A stretch of 64,000 nucleotides of DNA from Actinomycetales bacterium (GTDB lineage: Bacteria; Actinomycetota; Actinomycetes; Actinomycetales; Dermatophilaceae), in assembly GCA_016711095.1 (NCBI GenBank), contig JADJTP010000003.1:62001-126000 (forward strand), in the 5' to 3' direction. The notes under the pieces are model-generated. The model had not been told where the DNA came from. It searched no databases and worked only from the letters and a program-made list of their open reading frames with translations. A program made the position numbers and the translations under genes. Shown piece after piece: positions 1 through 8,442 of this stretch. Each line of letters opens with the position of its first letter. Positions within the stretch are counted from its first letter, which is position 1.

Positions 1-1170
1 GATGACCGGCTTGCCAAGCCGGTCGGTCGCCCAGTGGTAAGTGTCGGGGTCGAGGCGCTCGCCGGCGAGGAACAGGGTGCGGAACCCCGACAGGTCATAG
101 GCACCCATCGTCTCGCCCGCCGGATCCTCCTTCTTGATGGCCCGGAAAGCGGTCGGCGCCGTGAACATCGTCACCGCGTCGTATTCGTGCAGGATCCGGA
201 AGAAGGCACCGGCATCGGGGGTGCCCACTGGCTTGCCTTCATAGAGGATCGTCGTGGCCCCGGTGAGCAGGGGGGCGTAGACGATGTACGAGTGCCCGAC
301 CACCCAGCCGACATCGCTGGCGGTGAACATCGTCTCGCCGGGCTCGACGTTGTAGATGTTGCGCATCGACCAGCGCAGCGCGACGGCGTGGCCGCCGTTG
401 TCGCGGTAAATGCCCTTCGGTTTCCCGGTTGTCCCCGAGGTATAGAGGATGTAGAGCGGATCGGTGGCGGCCACCTCGACACAGTCGGCACCCGCGTCGG
501 CCGCCGCGCTTGAGATGAAGTCGGCCCAGTCGACGTCGCGCTCCCCCATTGGCGCGAGGAGCTGTTCGCGCTGCAGGACGACGACCTGATCGGGCTTGTG
601 CTCAGAGCGGGCGATGCCCTCGTCGAGGAACGGTTTGTAGGCGACGACCCGACCGGGCTCGATGCCGCATGAAGCCGACAGGATGAGTTTGGGCCTGGCG
701 TCGTCGATCCGCGCGGACACCTCGGCGGGAGCGAACCCGCCGAAGACCACCGAGTGGATTGCACCGATGCGCGCACAGGCGAGCATCGCGAAGGCGGCCT
801 CGGGCACCATCGGCATGTAGATGAGCACCCGATCGCCCTTGGTCACCCCGGCGCCGCTGAGGGCCCCGGCGAGGCGGCGCACGTGAGCGAGCGCCTCGGC
901 ATACGTGAACGACTGCTTGGTGCCGGTGACCGGCGAGTCGTAGTGCATCGCCACCTGATCGGCCCGGCCGCCCGCCACGTGCCGGTCGAGGGCGTTGAAG
1001 CAGGTGTTGAGCGTGCCGTCCGGAAACCACCGATAGAACGGCGGACTGGAATCATCGAGGACCTTGGTGGGCGGCGTGATCCAGTCGATGTCCTTGGCCG
1101 CCTCGCCCCAAAAGGCGCTGGGGTCGGCCAGGCTCGCGGCATACGCGGTCGTGTAGGCACCAGTGCTCAT
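1..1170 (-). CDS. prpE: Propionyl-CoA synthetase (acyl-CoA synthetase, AMP-forming), 3' part missing
   Basis: Reading from ATG at 1170 gives 390 residues without a stop, and the gene runs off the left edge. It belongs to the acetyl/propionyl-CoA synthetase branch of the AMP-forming family, which activates short-chain carboxylates with ATP and CoA in the cytoplasm. The N-terminal ACAS_N region (SFWGEAAKDIDW, about residues 17-28) and the AMP-binding P-loop YTSGTTGKPKG (about 238-248) are clear. The stretch AIHSVVFGGFAPAEVSARI is the classic family signature near residue 135. The form RDNGGHAVALRWSMRNIY after the P-loop resembles PrpE more than acetate-specific Acs, which usually continues with a different loop; acetoacetate or acetate as substrate is not excluded. 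The gene is divergent from the LOG-family gene across a 196-bp gap in which no promoter was obvious. Confidence 0.88.
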   Translation of the reverse strand, partial: MSTGAYTTAYAASLADPSAFWGEAAKDIDWITPPTKVLDDSSPPFYRWFPDGTLNTCFNALDRHVAGGRADQVAMHYDSPVTGTKQSFTYAEALAHVRRLAGALSGAGVTKGDRVLIYMPMVPEAAFAMLACARIGAIHSVVFGGFAPAEVSARIDDARPKLILSASCGIEPGRVVAYKPFLDEGIARSEHKPDQVVVLQREQLLAPMGERDVDWADFISSAAADAGADCVEVAATDPLYILYTSGTTGKPKGIYRDNGGHAVALRWSMRNIYNVEPGETMFTASDVGWVVGHSYIVYAPLLTGATTILYEGKPVGTPDAGAFFRILHEYDAVTMFTAPTAFRAIKKEDPAGETMGAYDLSGFRTLFLAGERLDPDTYHWATDRLGKPVI

Positions 1171-1366
1171 GGCCCGAGAGTGCACCGGTATGCCGCAGCG
1201 CGCCACCGACGGGCGGGCGGCATACCGGGGGTTTGCGCCGGAAATGCGGGCGGCTGCGCCGAACGGTCGCCGACATCGAACCCTCGCCAGCGCGACGGCC
1301 GCCGTCCCTAGCCGTCGTCGGCGGCGAACGGTCGCCGCGGCCGCGCGGCTCTGGCAGAGTGCCACC

Positions 1367-2485
1367 GTGGAGATCGACCGGCTCGAGACGTTTCGCGCGG
1401 TGCTGGCGCGGCGGCATCCGCTGGGCGGCCTGCGCCTGCAGGATCTCGATCTGCACGCCGTCGAGGCCGAGTTGCTCGACCGCACCGACCTCACCGACCT
1501 CGTCGTGCTCGGCGGGCGGTTGTCGGCGGCCCTGACGGTGCACTTGGTCCAGCACGGGGCGATCGTCTTTCCCCACGATCCCGCCGCACCGGTGGACGTC
1601 TACCGCTCCCGGATCTACACCGCCGAAGATCTCTACGCCGACCTCGACAGCCCGGACGGGTACGCGGCCACACCAGATGCCCGAGCCTTCGCGTGGACAC
1701 TCGACCGGCGCTCCGGGTGGGACGCTTACGCGACAATGTTGCGCGCCATCCATGACCAATCGATGACCGATGCGCTCGACGAAGTGCTCGACGGACTCCC
1801 GGTGGTTGGCGTGATGGGCGGGCACTCCGCCCAGCGCGGCAGTGAGGTGTATGCCGCAGCCGCTCGTCTCGGCCACGCCCTGGCCGAGGGGGGCCTCGTC
1901 GTGGCCACCGGCGGCGGACCCGGGGCGATGGAGGCAGCCAACCTCGGCGCGTATGCGCCCGACCGTGCCGCGCTCGCCGCCGCCATTCATGACCTCGTTT
2001 CCGTTCCCTTCTATCGGCCCGATCTGACGGGGTGGGCGCGCTCGGCGCTCGAAGCTCGCCGGGCGCTGGGGGTGCGTCCGGCCAGTGATGACCTGGCGGG
2101 CTCGCCGCTGCGGACCATCGGGATCCCGACATGGTTCTACGGTCACGAACCACCCAACGTGTTCGGCCAGGGCATCGCGAAGTATTTCTCCAACGCGCTG
2201 CGAGAGGACGGGCTGCTGGCTCGCTGTACTGCGGGAACCGTTGTGCTGGCCGGTGCTGCCGGCACAGTGCAGGAAATCTTTCAGGGGGTGACGAGGCTCT
2301 ACTACGAGCGGATGATCGGCCCGGGCGGGCGGTTGCCGCCGTTGGTGCTCGTCGGACGGGACTACTGGACCCGGGTGTTGCCCACCTGGCCAGTCGTCAC
2401 CGCCTTGGCCGGCACTCGGCCGATGAGCCGGTCGATCCACCTCGTCGACCGTGTCGAGGACGCCTGCCGGATCCTGTTGCCCTGA
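1367..2485 (+). CDS. LOG-family Rossmann nucleotide-binding protein, long form
   Basis: The 372-residue product has the LOG/lysine-decarboxylase-like core in its second half: GVMGGHS (about residue 148), the GGGPGAMEAANLGA signature (about 181-194) and a late AGAAGTVQEIFQG segment (about 297-309). Proteins with this core are typically nucleoside-5'-monophosphate phosphoribohydrolases that release a base and ribose phosphate. The N-terminal 140 residues have no counterpart in the short (about 190 aa) cytokinin-activating LOG proteins, so this is a long form comparable in layout to PpnN-like proteins. An open frame extends upstream to 1163, but that part would overlap the start of prpE. GTG at 1367 opens the recognisable protein (EIDRLETFRAVL), so I use it. 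The exact substrate is unknown. Confidence 0.8.
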   Translation: MEIDRLETFRAVLARRHPLGGLRLQDLDLHAVEAELLDRTDLTDLVVLGGRLSAALTVHLVQHGAIVFPHDPAAPVDVYRSRIYTAEDLYADLDSPDGYAATPDARAFAWTLDRRSGWDAYATMLRAIHDQSMTDALDEVLDGLPVVGVMGGHSAQRGSEVYAAAARLGHALAEGGLVVATGGGPGAMEAANLGAYAPDRAALAAAIHDLVSVPFYRPDLTGWARSALEARRALGVRPASDDLAGSPLRTIGIPTWFYGHEPPNVFGQGIAKYFSNALREDGLLARCTAGTVVLAGAAGTVQEIFQGVTRLYYERMIGPGGRLPPLVLVGRDYWTRVLPTWPVVTALAGTRPMSRSIHLVDRVEDACRILLP

Positions 2486-2541
2486 CACCCAACTCGCCAG
2501 CTCCCACCCCCGAGCCCGGGTCCCGCCCCGGCTCCCACCCC

Positions 2542-2600
2542 CCGAGATTGACATTACGGCCCTCTGGCCCGGCGTGTCCTGCAGCCAACGTCAATCTCGG
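2542..2600. terminator. Inverted repeat between convergent genes, possible bidirectional terminator
   Basis: The 11-nt arms CCGAGATTGAC (2542-2552) and GTCAATCTCGG (2590-2600) are perfect complements around a 37-nt spacer. It lies in the 143-bp gap between the convergent LOG and kbl genes. An 18-nt direct repeat (GTCCTGCAGCCAACGTCA at 2576-2593, one mismatch at 2614-2631) overlaps the right arm and runs into the kbl stop codon. No T-run follows the stem, so termination is inferred from position only. It could equally be a dispersed intergenic repeat. Confidence 0.45.
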
Positions 2601-2628
2601 CGGGGGCTGGCGGGTCCTGCAGCCAAGG

Positions 2629-3825
<1,197 letters not shown>

Positions 3826-3870
3826 GGCACTCTCCTTCTCACGGGGTCACCTCACCCCACCGTATGCCGT

Positions 3871-3887
3871 GTGCGGCCTGCCCGCAC
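3871..3887 (-). terminator. Small GC hairpin between tdh and kbl
   Basis: GTGCGG (3871-3876) and CCGCAC (3882-3887) form a six-base-pair stem with a five-base loop inside the 83-bp tdh-kbl gap. There is no T-tract. It may attenuate or stabilise the dicistronic transcript; the small stem makes this a weak call. Confidence 0.25.
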
Positions 3888-3908
3888 AGCGCCCAGGTCA
3901 GTGGCCGG

Positions 3909-4955
3909 TCAGCTCCAGTCGAGCACGACCTTGCCGCACGCACCCGATCGGGCTACTGCGAATCCGTCGGCCCACTGTTCGGCGGGGAAACGATGCGTGA
4001 TGACCCCCGAGACGGCCTCGGTGAAGGTCCTTGAGGTGGCGAGCATCGAGGACATGAGATACCACGTCTCGAACATCTCACGGCCGTAGATCCCCTTGAG
4101 CGTGATCATGTGCGTGATCACCCGCCCCCAGTCGATGGGGTAGGGGTCCTTCGGCAGACCGAGCATCGCGACTTTCGCGCCGTGATTGAGGTTGGCAAGC
4201 ATTTCCTCGACAGCAGAAGGCGCACCGGACATCTCCAGCCCGATATCGAAACCCTCACGCATCCCGAGCTCGCGCTGAGCGTCCTTGATCCGGGTCCGCG
4301 CGACGTTGACCACGAGGTCGGCACCGGCCTTGCGGGCGAGCTCGAGCCGATAGTCGGAGATGTCGGTGACGACGATGTGCTTAGCACCGGCATGACGGGC
4401 GATCGCCGCCGCGATGACCCCGATCGGTCCGGCACCGGTGATGAGGACGTCCTCGCCGACGAGCGGCCATTGCAGCGCGGTGTGGGTGGCGTTGCCCAGA
4501 GGGTCGAAGATCGCGCCCAGGTCCGGGTCGATGCCCTCGGGCTGCACCCACACGTTGCTCGCGGGGAGCACGATGTAGTCGGCGAACGCGCCGTCCCGGT
4601 TGACGCCGATGCCGACGGTGTTGATGCACACATGACGCCGGCCGGCGCGGCAGTTGCGGCAGTGGCCGCAGACGATGTGCCCCTCCCCCGACACCCTGGA
4701 GCCCACCGCGGTTGCCGCCCCGGCCACGGCGTCCTCGCCGACCTCGACGATCTCGCCATAGAACTCGTGGCCGATGATCATCGGTGCATGCACGGTCGAG
4801 GCGGCCCAGTCGTCCCACTGGTCCAGGTGCAGGTCGGTCCCGCAGAGTCCGGCACGCAGGACCCGAACCTTGACGTCCCGCGGCCCACAGACGGGTTCGG
4901 GGCGGTCCACGAGCTCGAGTCCCGGGCCGGCCGTCAGTTTGGTCAGTGCGCGCAC
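3909..4955 (-). CDS. tdh: L-threonine 3-dehydrogenase, zinc- and NAD-dependent
   Basis: The 348-residue medium-chain dehydrogenase oxidises L-threonine to 2-amino-3-ketobutyrate with NAD. Catalytic zinc ligands are in GLCGTDLHLDQWD (about residues 37-49) and GHEFYGEIVEVGED (about 62-75). The structural zinc cluster is CGHCRNCRAGRRHVC (about 96-110). The NAD-binding turn is GAGPIGVIAAA. CGTDLH and DQWD closely follow E. coli Tdh, which separates it from generic sorbitol or alcohol dehydrogenases. The start is GTG at 4955. Its stop is 83 bp ahead of kbl, which consumes its product. Only 23 bp separate its start from the orphan rlmN tail at 4979, so it probably once followed rlmN directly and now lies downstream of an inserted cassette in the opposite orientation. 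Confidence 0.95.
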   Translation of the reverse strand: MRALTKLTAGPGLELVDRPEPVCGPRDVKVRVLRAGLCGTDLHLDQWDDWAASTVHAPMIIGHEFYGEIVEVGEDAVAGAATAVGSRVSGEGHIVCGHCRNCRAGRRHVCINTVGIGVNRDGAFADYIVLPASNVWVQPEGIDPDLGAIFDPLGNATHTALQWPLVGEDVLITGAGPIGVIAAAIARHAGAKHIVVTDISDYRLELARKAGADLVVNVARTRIKDAQRELGMREGFDIGLEMSGAPSAVEEMLANLNHGAKVAMLGLPKDPYPIDWGRVITHMITLKGIYGREMFETWYLMSSMLATSRTFTEAVSGVITHRFPAEQWADGFAVARSGACGKVVLDWS

Positions 4956-4978
4956 GGATTCAACCTAGCTGGTCCGCA

Positions 4979-5093
4979 CTACTCAGCCGCGGCTAGCTGA
5001 CCGCAGGCGCCGTCGATGTCACGACCGCGGGTGTGGCGGACCGTCGTCGGTATGCCGCGCGCCCGCAGCCGCTCGAAGAACTGCTGCTCGACG
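4979..5093 (-). pseudogene. Orphan duplicate of the rlmN 3' end (direct repeat, copy 1)
   Basis: These 115 bp match 5757-5871 at 113 positions (differences at 5035/5813 and 5077/5855) and begin exactly at the rlmN stop codon. Read on the minus strand they encode the last 38 or so RlmN residues, ending DIDGACGQLAAAE and a TAG stop. There is no upstream gene body, so the fragment cannot be expressed as RlmN. One mismatch turns the usual RDTRGRD into RHTRGRD and the other turns FVERL into FFERL, as expected of a decaying copy. It keeps a 23-bp distance to tdh, suggesting that it is the original rlmN tail displaced by the cassette at 5094-5756. Confidence 0.92.
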
Positions 5094-5107
5094 TCTCCAA
5101 GCGCGAA

Positions 5108-5127
5108 GTGTCAGATATAGTCGACAC
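5108..5127 (+). promoter_or_regulatory. Leaderless promoter and palindromic operator of the toxin-antitoxin operon
   Basis: GTGTC (5108-5112) and GACAC (5123-5127) form an inverted repeat with a ten-base centre, ending directly before the toxin ATG at 5128. Inside it, TATAGT (5116-5121) is a good -10 hexamer placed so that transcription would begin at or next to the ATG. That is the leaderless layout common in actinobacteria. Autorepression by the antitoxin, alone or with toxin, is the usual control of such modules and is inferred from the palindrome. No clear -35 was seen. Confidence 0.55.
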
Positions 5128-5442
5128 ATGGTCGAAGTCGTCCGCACCGACGAGTTCGCGTCTTGGATCGACAAGCTGAAAGACCTCCGAAGCAAGCAAC
5201 GTATTCTCCGTCGACTCGACCGCCTCGCCCAAGGGAACCCAGGCGACGCGAAACCAGTCGGCCACGGAGTCTCGGAGCTCCGGATGACCTTCGGGCCGGG
5301 TTACCGCGTCTACTACTTGCAGGACGGTGACAGGTTGATCCTTCTGCTGTGCGGTGGCGACAAGTCCGCGCAGCGGCGAGACATCGAAAGGGCCCACGAG
5401 CTTGCCCAAGAGTGGCGAGCCGACAACGAGAGAGAGGAGTGA
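5128..5442 (+). CDS. RelE/HigB-type toxin (addiction module killer protein)
   Basis: The 104-residue basic protein matches the toxin family described as 'putative addiction module killer protein' (COG3657/TIGR02683, RelE/ParE superfamily). The conserved run is visible in order: a tryptophan near the start (FASWIDKLKD), RLDRLAQGNPGDAKPVGHGVS, ELRMTFGPGYRVYY, LILLLCGGDKSAQ and DIERA. Such toxins are expected to be mRNA interferases acting at the ribosome; activity here is inferred. Gene order is toxin first, as in higBA. Its stop (5440-5442) is two bases before the antitoxin ATG, and the antitoxin ribosome-binding site AGAGAGGAG lies inside its last codons, which would couple translation. It reads against rlmN and tdh. 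Confidence 0.9.
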   Translation: MVEVVRTDEFASWIDKLKDLRSKQRILRRLDRLAQGNPGDAKPVGHGVSELRMTFGPGYRVYYLQDGDRLILLLCGGDKSAQRRDIERAHELAQEWRADNEREE

Positions 5443-5444
5443 TC

Positions 5445-5738
5445 ATGAGCGACAAGTACACGAGGTTCGACGCTGCCGACTACCTCAAGGATCTCGATGA
5501 CGTGGCGCTGTTTCTCGAAGTAGCCCTTGAGGACTCGGCCGAGGATCCAACGGCCGTGCCGCATGCGCTGGGGATCATCGCCCGATCCCGGAACATGAGC
5601 GAACTCGCCCGCCGTATCGGCATGAGCCGCGACGGGCTCTATAAGGCCCTCTCCGAAGACGGCAACCCGACCTGGTCGACCATCCTCAAGGTCGCCAACG
5701 CGCTGAACCTTCGCTTCGAATTGCACACCGTGGCGTGA
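5445..5738 (+). CDS. Antitoxin, HigA-like helix-turn-helix (addiction module antidote protein)
   Basis: The 97-residue product matches the antidote family paired with the preceding toxin (COG3636/TIGR02684). The N-terminal half (DAADYLKDLDDVALFLEVALED) is the typical partner-binding part. The C-terminal half holds an XRE-type helix-turn-helix: ALGIIARSRNMSELARRIGMSR, then DGLYKALSEDGNPTW and ILKVANALNL. It should neutralise the toxin and repress the operon through the palindrome at 5108-5127. ATG at 5445 follows AGAGAGGAG at a normal distance; longer upstream starts would lie inside the toxin gene. Only 18 bp separate its stop from the rlmN stop codon, so the two genes converge tail to tail. 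Confidence 0.9.
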   Translation: MSDKYTRFDAADYLKDLDDVALFLEVALEDSAEDPTAVPHALGIIARSRNMSELARRIGMSRDGLYKALSEDGNPTWSTILKVANALNLRFELHTVA

Positions 5739-5756
5739 CGCCCCCCTGATACGACG

Positions 5757-5871
5757 CTACTCAGCCGCGGCTAGCTGACCGCAGGCGCCGTCGATGTCAC
5801 GACCGCGGGTGTCGCGGACCGTCGTCGGTATGCCGCGCGCCCGCAGCCGCTCGACGAACTGCTGCTCGACG
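5757..5871 (-). repeat. rlmN 3'-end direct repeat, copy 2 (functional copy)
   Basis: This is the copy that is continuous with the rlmN reading frame. Together with 4979-5093 it brackets a 663-bp segment that holds only the toxin-antitoxin pair. The repeat starts exactly at the stop codon and includes the codon for the C-terminal cysteine that RlmN needs for methyl transfer. Confidence 0.92.
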
Positions 5872-6893
5872 CCTGGGCGCGACGCCGTCCACCGTGAGCC
5901 GGGCGTCGGGTTGAGCGGAATGGGGTTGACGTGCACCCATCCCCGGCCGCGGGCCGTCAGTTCGTCGGCGAGTCGCTCGGCCCGCCACGCTTGGTCGTTG
6001 ACGTCGCGGATGAGCGCGTACTCGATCGAGACCCGTCGTCCCGTCGCCTGGAAATAGCGGTGGGCCGCGTCGATCGCTTCCCCGACCTTCCATCGGGTGT
6101 TGACCGGGACAAGCTCGTCGCGCAACTCGTCGTCGGGCGCGTGCAGCGACAGCGCCAGCGTGACCGGAAGGCCCTCGCCGGCCAGGCGATCGATGGCCGG
6201 CACGAGGCCGACCGTGGACATGACCAGACCGCGCGCCGACATCCCCAATCCATCGGGCGTCGGGTCAAGCAGCCGCCGGATGGCACCCACCGCGCGGGAG
6301 TAGTTGGCCAAGGCCTCGCCCATGCCCATGAAGACCACATTGGACACCCGCAAAGGGCTGGTCACCTCGTCGGCAGCACCGCCAGGCAGCTCACCGCTGC
6401 GCAACATCCGGGCCCCTGCGACGACCTGTTCGACGATCTCGGCAGTCGAGAGGTTACGGGTCAGGCCACCCTGCCCGGTCGCGCAGAACGGACAGTTCAT
6501 CCCGCAGCCGGCCTGGCTCGAAATACAGATCGTCACCCGGTCGGGATAGCGCATGAGCACCGACTCGACGAGCGCCCCGTCGTGCAGTCGCCACACCGAC
6601 TTCACCGTGCGGCCCTCGTCGGCGACGAGATGACGCACTGGGGTGAGCAGCCTCGGCAGCAAGTCGCCGACGAGCTCGCTGCGTGAGGCGGCCGGCAGGT
6701 CGGTCATCTGCTCGGGTTTGTCCACGAGCCGTTCGAAGTAGTGGGTCGACAGTTGCCTGGCCCGGAAGCCCGGAAGCCCCAGCTCCTTGACCGCCGCGGT
6801 TCGCTCAAGGGGCGTGAGATCGGCGAGGTGACGCGGCGGCATACCTCGGGCCGGCGCGGTGAAGGTGAGCGCCCCCGGCCGAGGGCGGGTCAT
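5757..6893 (-). CDS. rlmN: Dual-specificity 23S rRNA/tRNA adenine-C2 methyltransferase
   Basis: RlmN is a radical-SAM enzyme that methylates C2 of A2503 in 23S rRNA and of A37 in some tRNAs. The 378-residue product has the cluster motif C-x3-C-x2-C in CGMNCPFC (cysteines at about 130, 134 and 137). The methyl-carrying C-terminal cysteine is in DGACGQL (about 371). MGMGEALANY and SLHAPDDELRDELVPVN are further family blocks. The frame stays open upstream to 7574 through cdsA, but ATG at 6893 overlaps the cdsA stop in ATGA and opens the protein proper, so it is the chosen start. The last 115 bp are duplicated at 4979-5093, which means the present tail may have arrived with the toxin-antitoxin cassette. 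Confidence 0.95.
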   Translation of the reverse strand: MTRPRPGALTFTAPARGMPPRHLADLTPLERTAAVKELGLPGFRARQLSTHYFERLVDKPEQMTDLPAASRSELVGDLLPRLLTPVRHLVADEGRTVKSVWRLHDGALVESVLMRYPDRVTICISSQAGCGMNCPFCATGQGGLTRNLSTAEIVEQVVAGARMLRSGELPGGAADEVTSPLRVSNVVFMGMGEALANYSRAVGAIRRLLDPTPDGLGMSARGLVMSTVGLVPAIDRLAGEGLPVTLALSLHAPDDELRDELVPVNTRWKVGEAIDAAHRYFQATGRRVSIEYALIRDVNDQAWRAERLADELTARGRGWVHVNPIPLNPTPGSRWTASRPGVEQQFVERLRARGIPTTVRDTRGRDIDGACGQLAAAE

Positions 6894-7744
6894 GCCGTCG
6901 CCGGCACCAGCAGCGCCAGTGTCGCCCACACGAACGGCGCCGACACGACCAGCGAGTCGAGACGGTCCATGAATCCCCCGTGCCCGGGCAGGATGCTGGA
7001 CATGTCCTTGACCCCCAGATCTCGCTTCAACGCCGACTCGGCGAGGTCGCCCACCGTCGCGGCGGCGGCGACGAGCACACCGAGGACCACTCCCACCCAC
7101 CAAGGTCCGTGCAGGCCGAGGGTGACCATGACGATGCCCACGACGACACACGCCATGACCGATCCCGCCAGACCCTCCCAGGTCTTCTTGGGCGAAATAC
7201 GTGGCGCGAGCGGGTGACGCCCCGCGAGCACGCCGACGATGTATCCGCCGATGTCGCTCGCCACGGTGACGCACATGAAGGTGAAGCTGCGCCATGCCCC
7301 GTCCGGGGAGGCGAGCAGCAGCATGGCAAAGCCCGCGAGCAGAGCCGGGTATGCCGCGATGAACATGCCGCCGCCGACGTCGGCGGCCGCCCCGGAGACT
7401 CCTTCGCTGGCGCGCCAAATGAGCACGAGGGCGCAGGTCAGCGCGAAAGCCACGAAGAGCGCCTGTTCGCCCAGGAAGAACGCGGCCGTGAGCTGAGCAA
7501 CGCAGCCGAGCACCACCGGGATGACCGGGACGCAGATCCCCTTTCGGCGCATCGCCTGGGTGATCTCCCAACAACCCACGCTCACGGACGCGGTGGCCAG
7601 CACGAGGAAGAGCTCTTTGTGCCAGAAGTGGGTGAGGATGATGAGTGCGCCCAGCACGAGCCCCACCAGGATCGCAACCGGCAAATTGCGACCGGCACGG
7701 GACGGTTGGACGGCGGCCGCGACCGGCGGAGGTATGGCGCTCAT
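6890..7744 (-). CDS. cdsA: Phosphatidate cytidylyltransferase
   Basis: CdsA makes CDP-diacylglycerol from phosphatidate and CTP, the branch point of phospholipid synthesis, in the cytoplasmic membrane. The 284-residue product has about seven or eight hydrophobic segments from residue 22 onward. It also carries the C-terminal signature SALKRDLGVKDMSSILPGHG followed by GFMDRLDS, which holds the metal-binding aspartates. RISPKKTWEGLAGS is another conserved block. The short proline-rich N-terminus is normal for actinobacteria. Its stop overlaps the rlmN start by four bases and it follows frr after 20 bp, matching the frr-cdsA-rlmN order of the phylum. Confidence 0.95.
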   Translation of the reverse strand: MSAIPPPVAAAVQPSRAGRNLPVAILVGLVLGALIILTHFWHKELFLVLATASVSVGCWEITQAMRRKGICVPVIPVVLGCVAQLTAAFFLGEQALFVAFALTCALVLIWRASEGVSGAAADVGGGMFIAAYPALLAGFAMLLLASPDGAWRSFTFMCVTVASDIGGYIVGVLAGRHPLAPRISPKKTWEGLAGSVMACVVVGIVMVTLGLHGPWWVGVVLGVLVAAAATVGDLAESALKRDLGVKDMSSILPGHGGFMDRLDSLVVSAPFVWATLALLVPATA

Positions 7745-7764
7745 GGCAGCGGAGCAGCGAGGCC

Positions 7765-8322
7765 TCAGACCTCGATCAGCTCCGCCTCCTTGCCCTTGAG
7801 CAGGTGGTCGACGGTGTCGACATACTTCTTCGTCAGCTGGTCGAGCTCCTTCTCGGCCCGCCCCCCGTCGTCCTCGCCGACTTCGCCGTCCTTGATCAGG
7901 TGTTCAAGGTCGGTCTTGGCCTTGCGCCGGACGTTGCGGATCGACACCCGGGCTTCCTCGGCCTTGTGATGGGCCAGCTTGATGTAGTCACGGCGACGTT
8001 CCTCGGTGAGCACCGGGAGCATGCAGCGAATGACGACACCATCATTGCCGGGATTGACGCCCAGGTCGGAGTCGCGGATCGCTCGCTCGATCGCGGGCAT
8101 CGCCTTCGCGTCGTAGGGCTTGATGAGGATCGTCCGGGGCTCCGGAGTGGCAAACGAGGCCAGCTGCTGCATAGGCGTTGGGGCGCCGTAATAGTCGACG
8201 AGCAGCTTGTTGAACATCCCCGGGTTGGCGCGGCCGGTTCGAATGCCCGCGAAGTCCCCCTTTGCGACCTCGACGGCCTTCTCCATCTTCTCTTCGGCCT
8301 CGAAGAGTGTCTCGTCGATCAT
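7765..8322 (-). CDS. frr: Ribosome recycling factor
   Basis: RRF splits post-termination ribosomes together with EF-G. The product is 185 residues, the usual length. It has the N-terminal helix MIDETLFEAEEKMEKAVE, GIRTGRANP, VDYYGAPTPMQQLA, the PYD and RAIRDSDLGVNPGNDG blocks, and the charged C-terminal helices EERRRDYIKLAHHKAEEARVSIRNVRR. ATG at 8322 is followed by the standard start. The 120-bp gap to pyrH holds short direct repeats (GCCAGAACTC twice around 8421-8440) but no gene. Confidence 0.97.
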   Translation of the reverse strand: MIDETLFEAEEKMEKAVEVAKGDFAGIRTGRANPGMFNKLLVDYYGAPTPMQQLASFATPEPRTILIKPYDAKAMPAIERAIRDSDLGVNPGNDGVVIRCMLPVLTEERRRDYIKLAHHKAEEARVSIRNVRRKAKTDLEHLIKDGEVGEDDGGRAEKELDQLTKKYVDTVDHLLKGKEAELIEV

Positions 8323-8442
8323 CGCGGTGGTCCTGCTCCTCGGTCAGCGTTGCGGCGTCGTGGGTCTGCGTGGTTCTGCGTGGGTGAGCGTTACGGCATC
8401 GGACATCATGGGTCGGCCTTGTCAGCCAGAACTCGCCAGAAC

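Noticed and set aside
1052..2554. 500-codon open frame antisense to the LOG gene
   Set aside because: Its product is a low-complexity Arg/Gly/Pro/His mixture with no recognisable domain. It mirrors a frame of the real LOG gene, as expected at 70% G+C.
4993..5409. 138-codon minus-strand frame over the orphan rlmN tail and toxin gene
   Set aside because: It is out of frame with the rlmN tail and antisense to the toxin. The Ser-rich stretch is a translation of the reverse promoter region.
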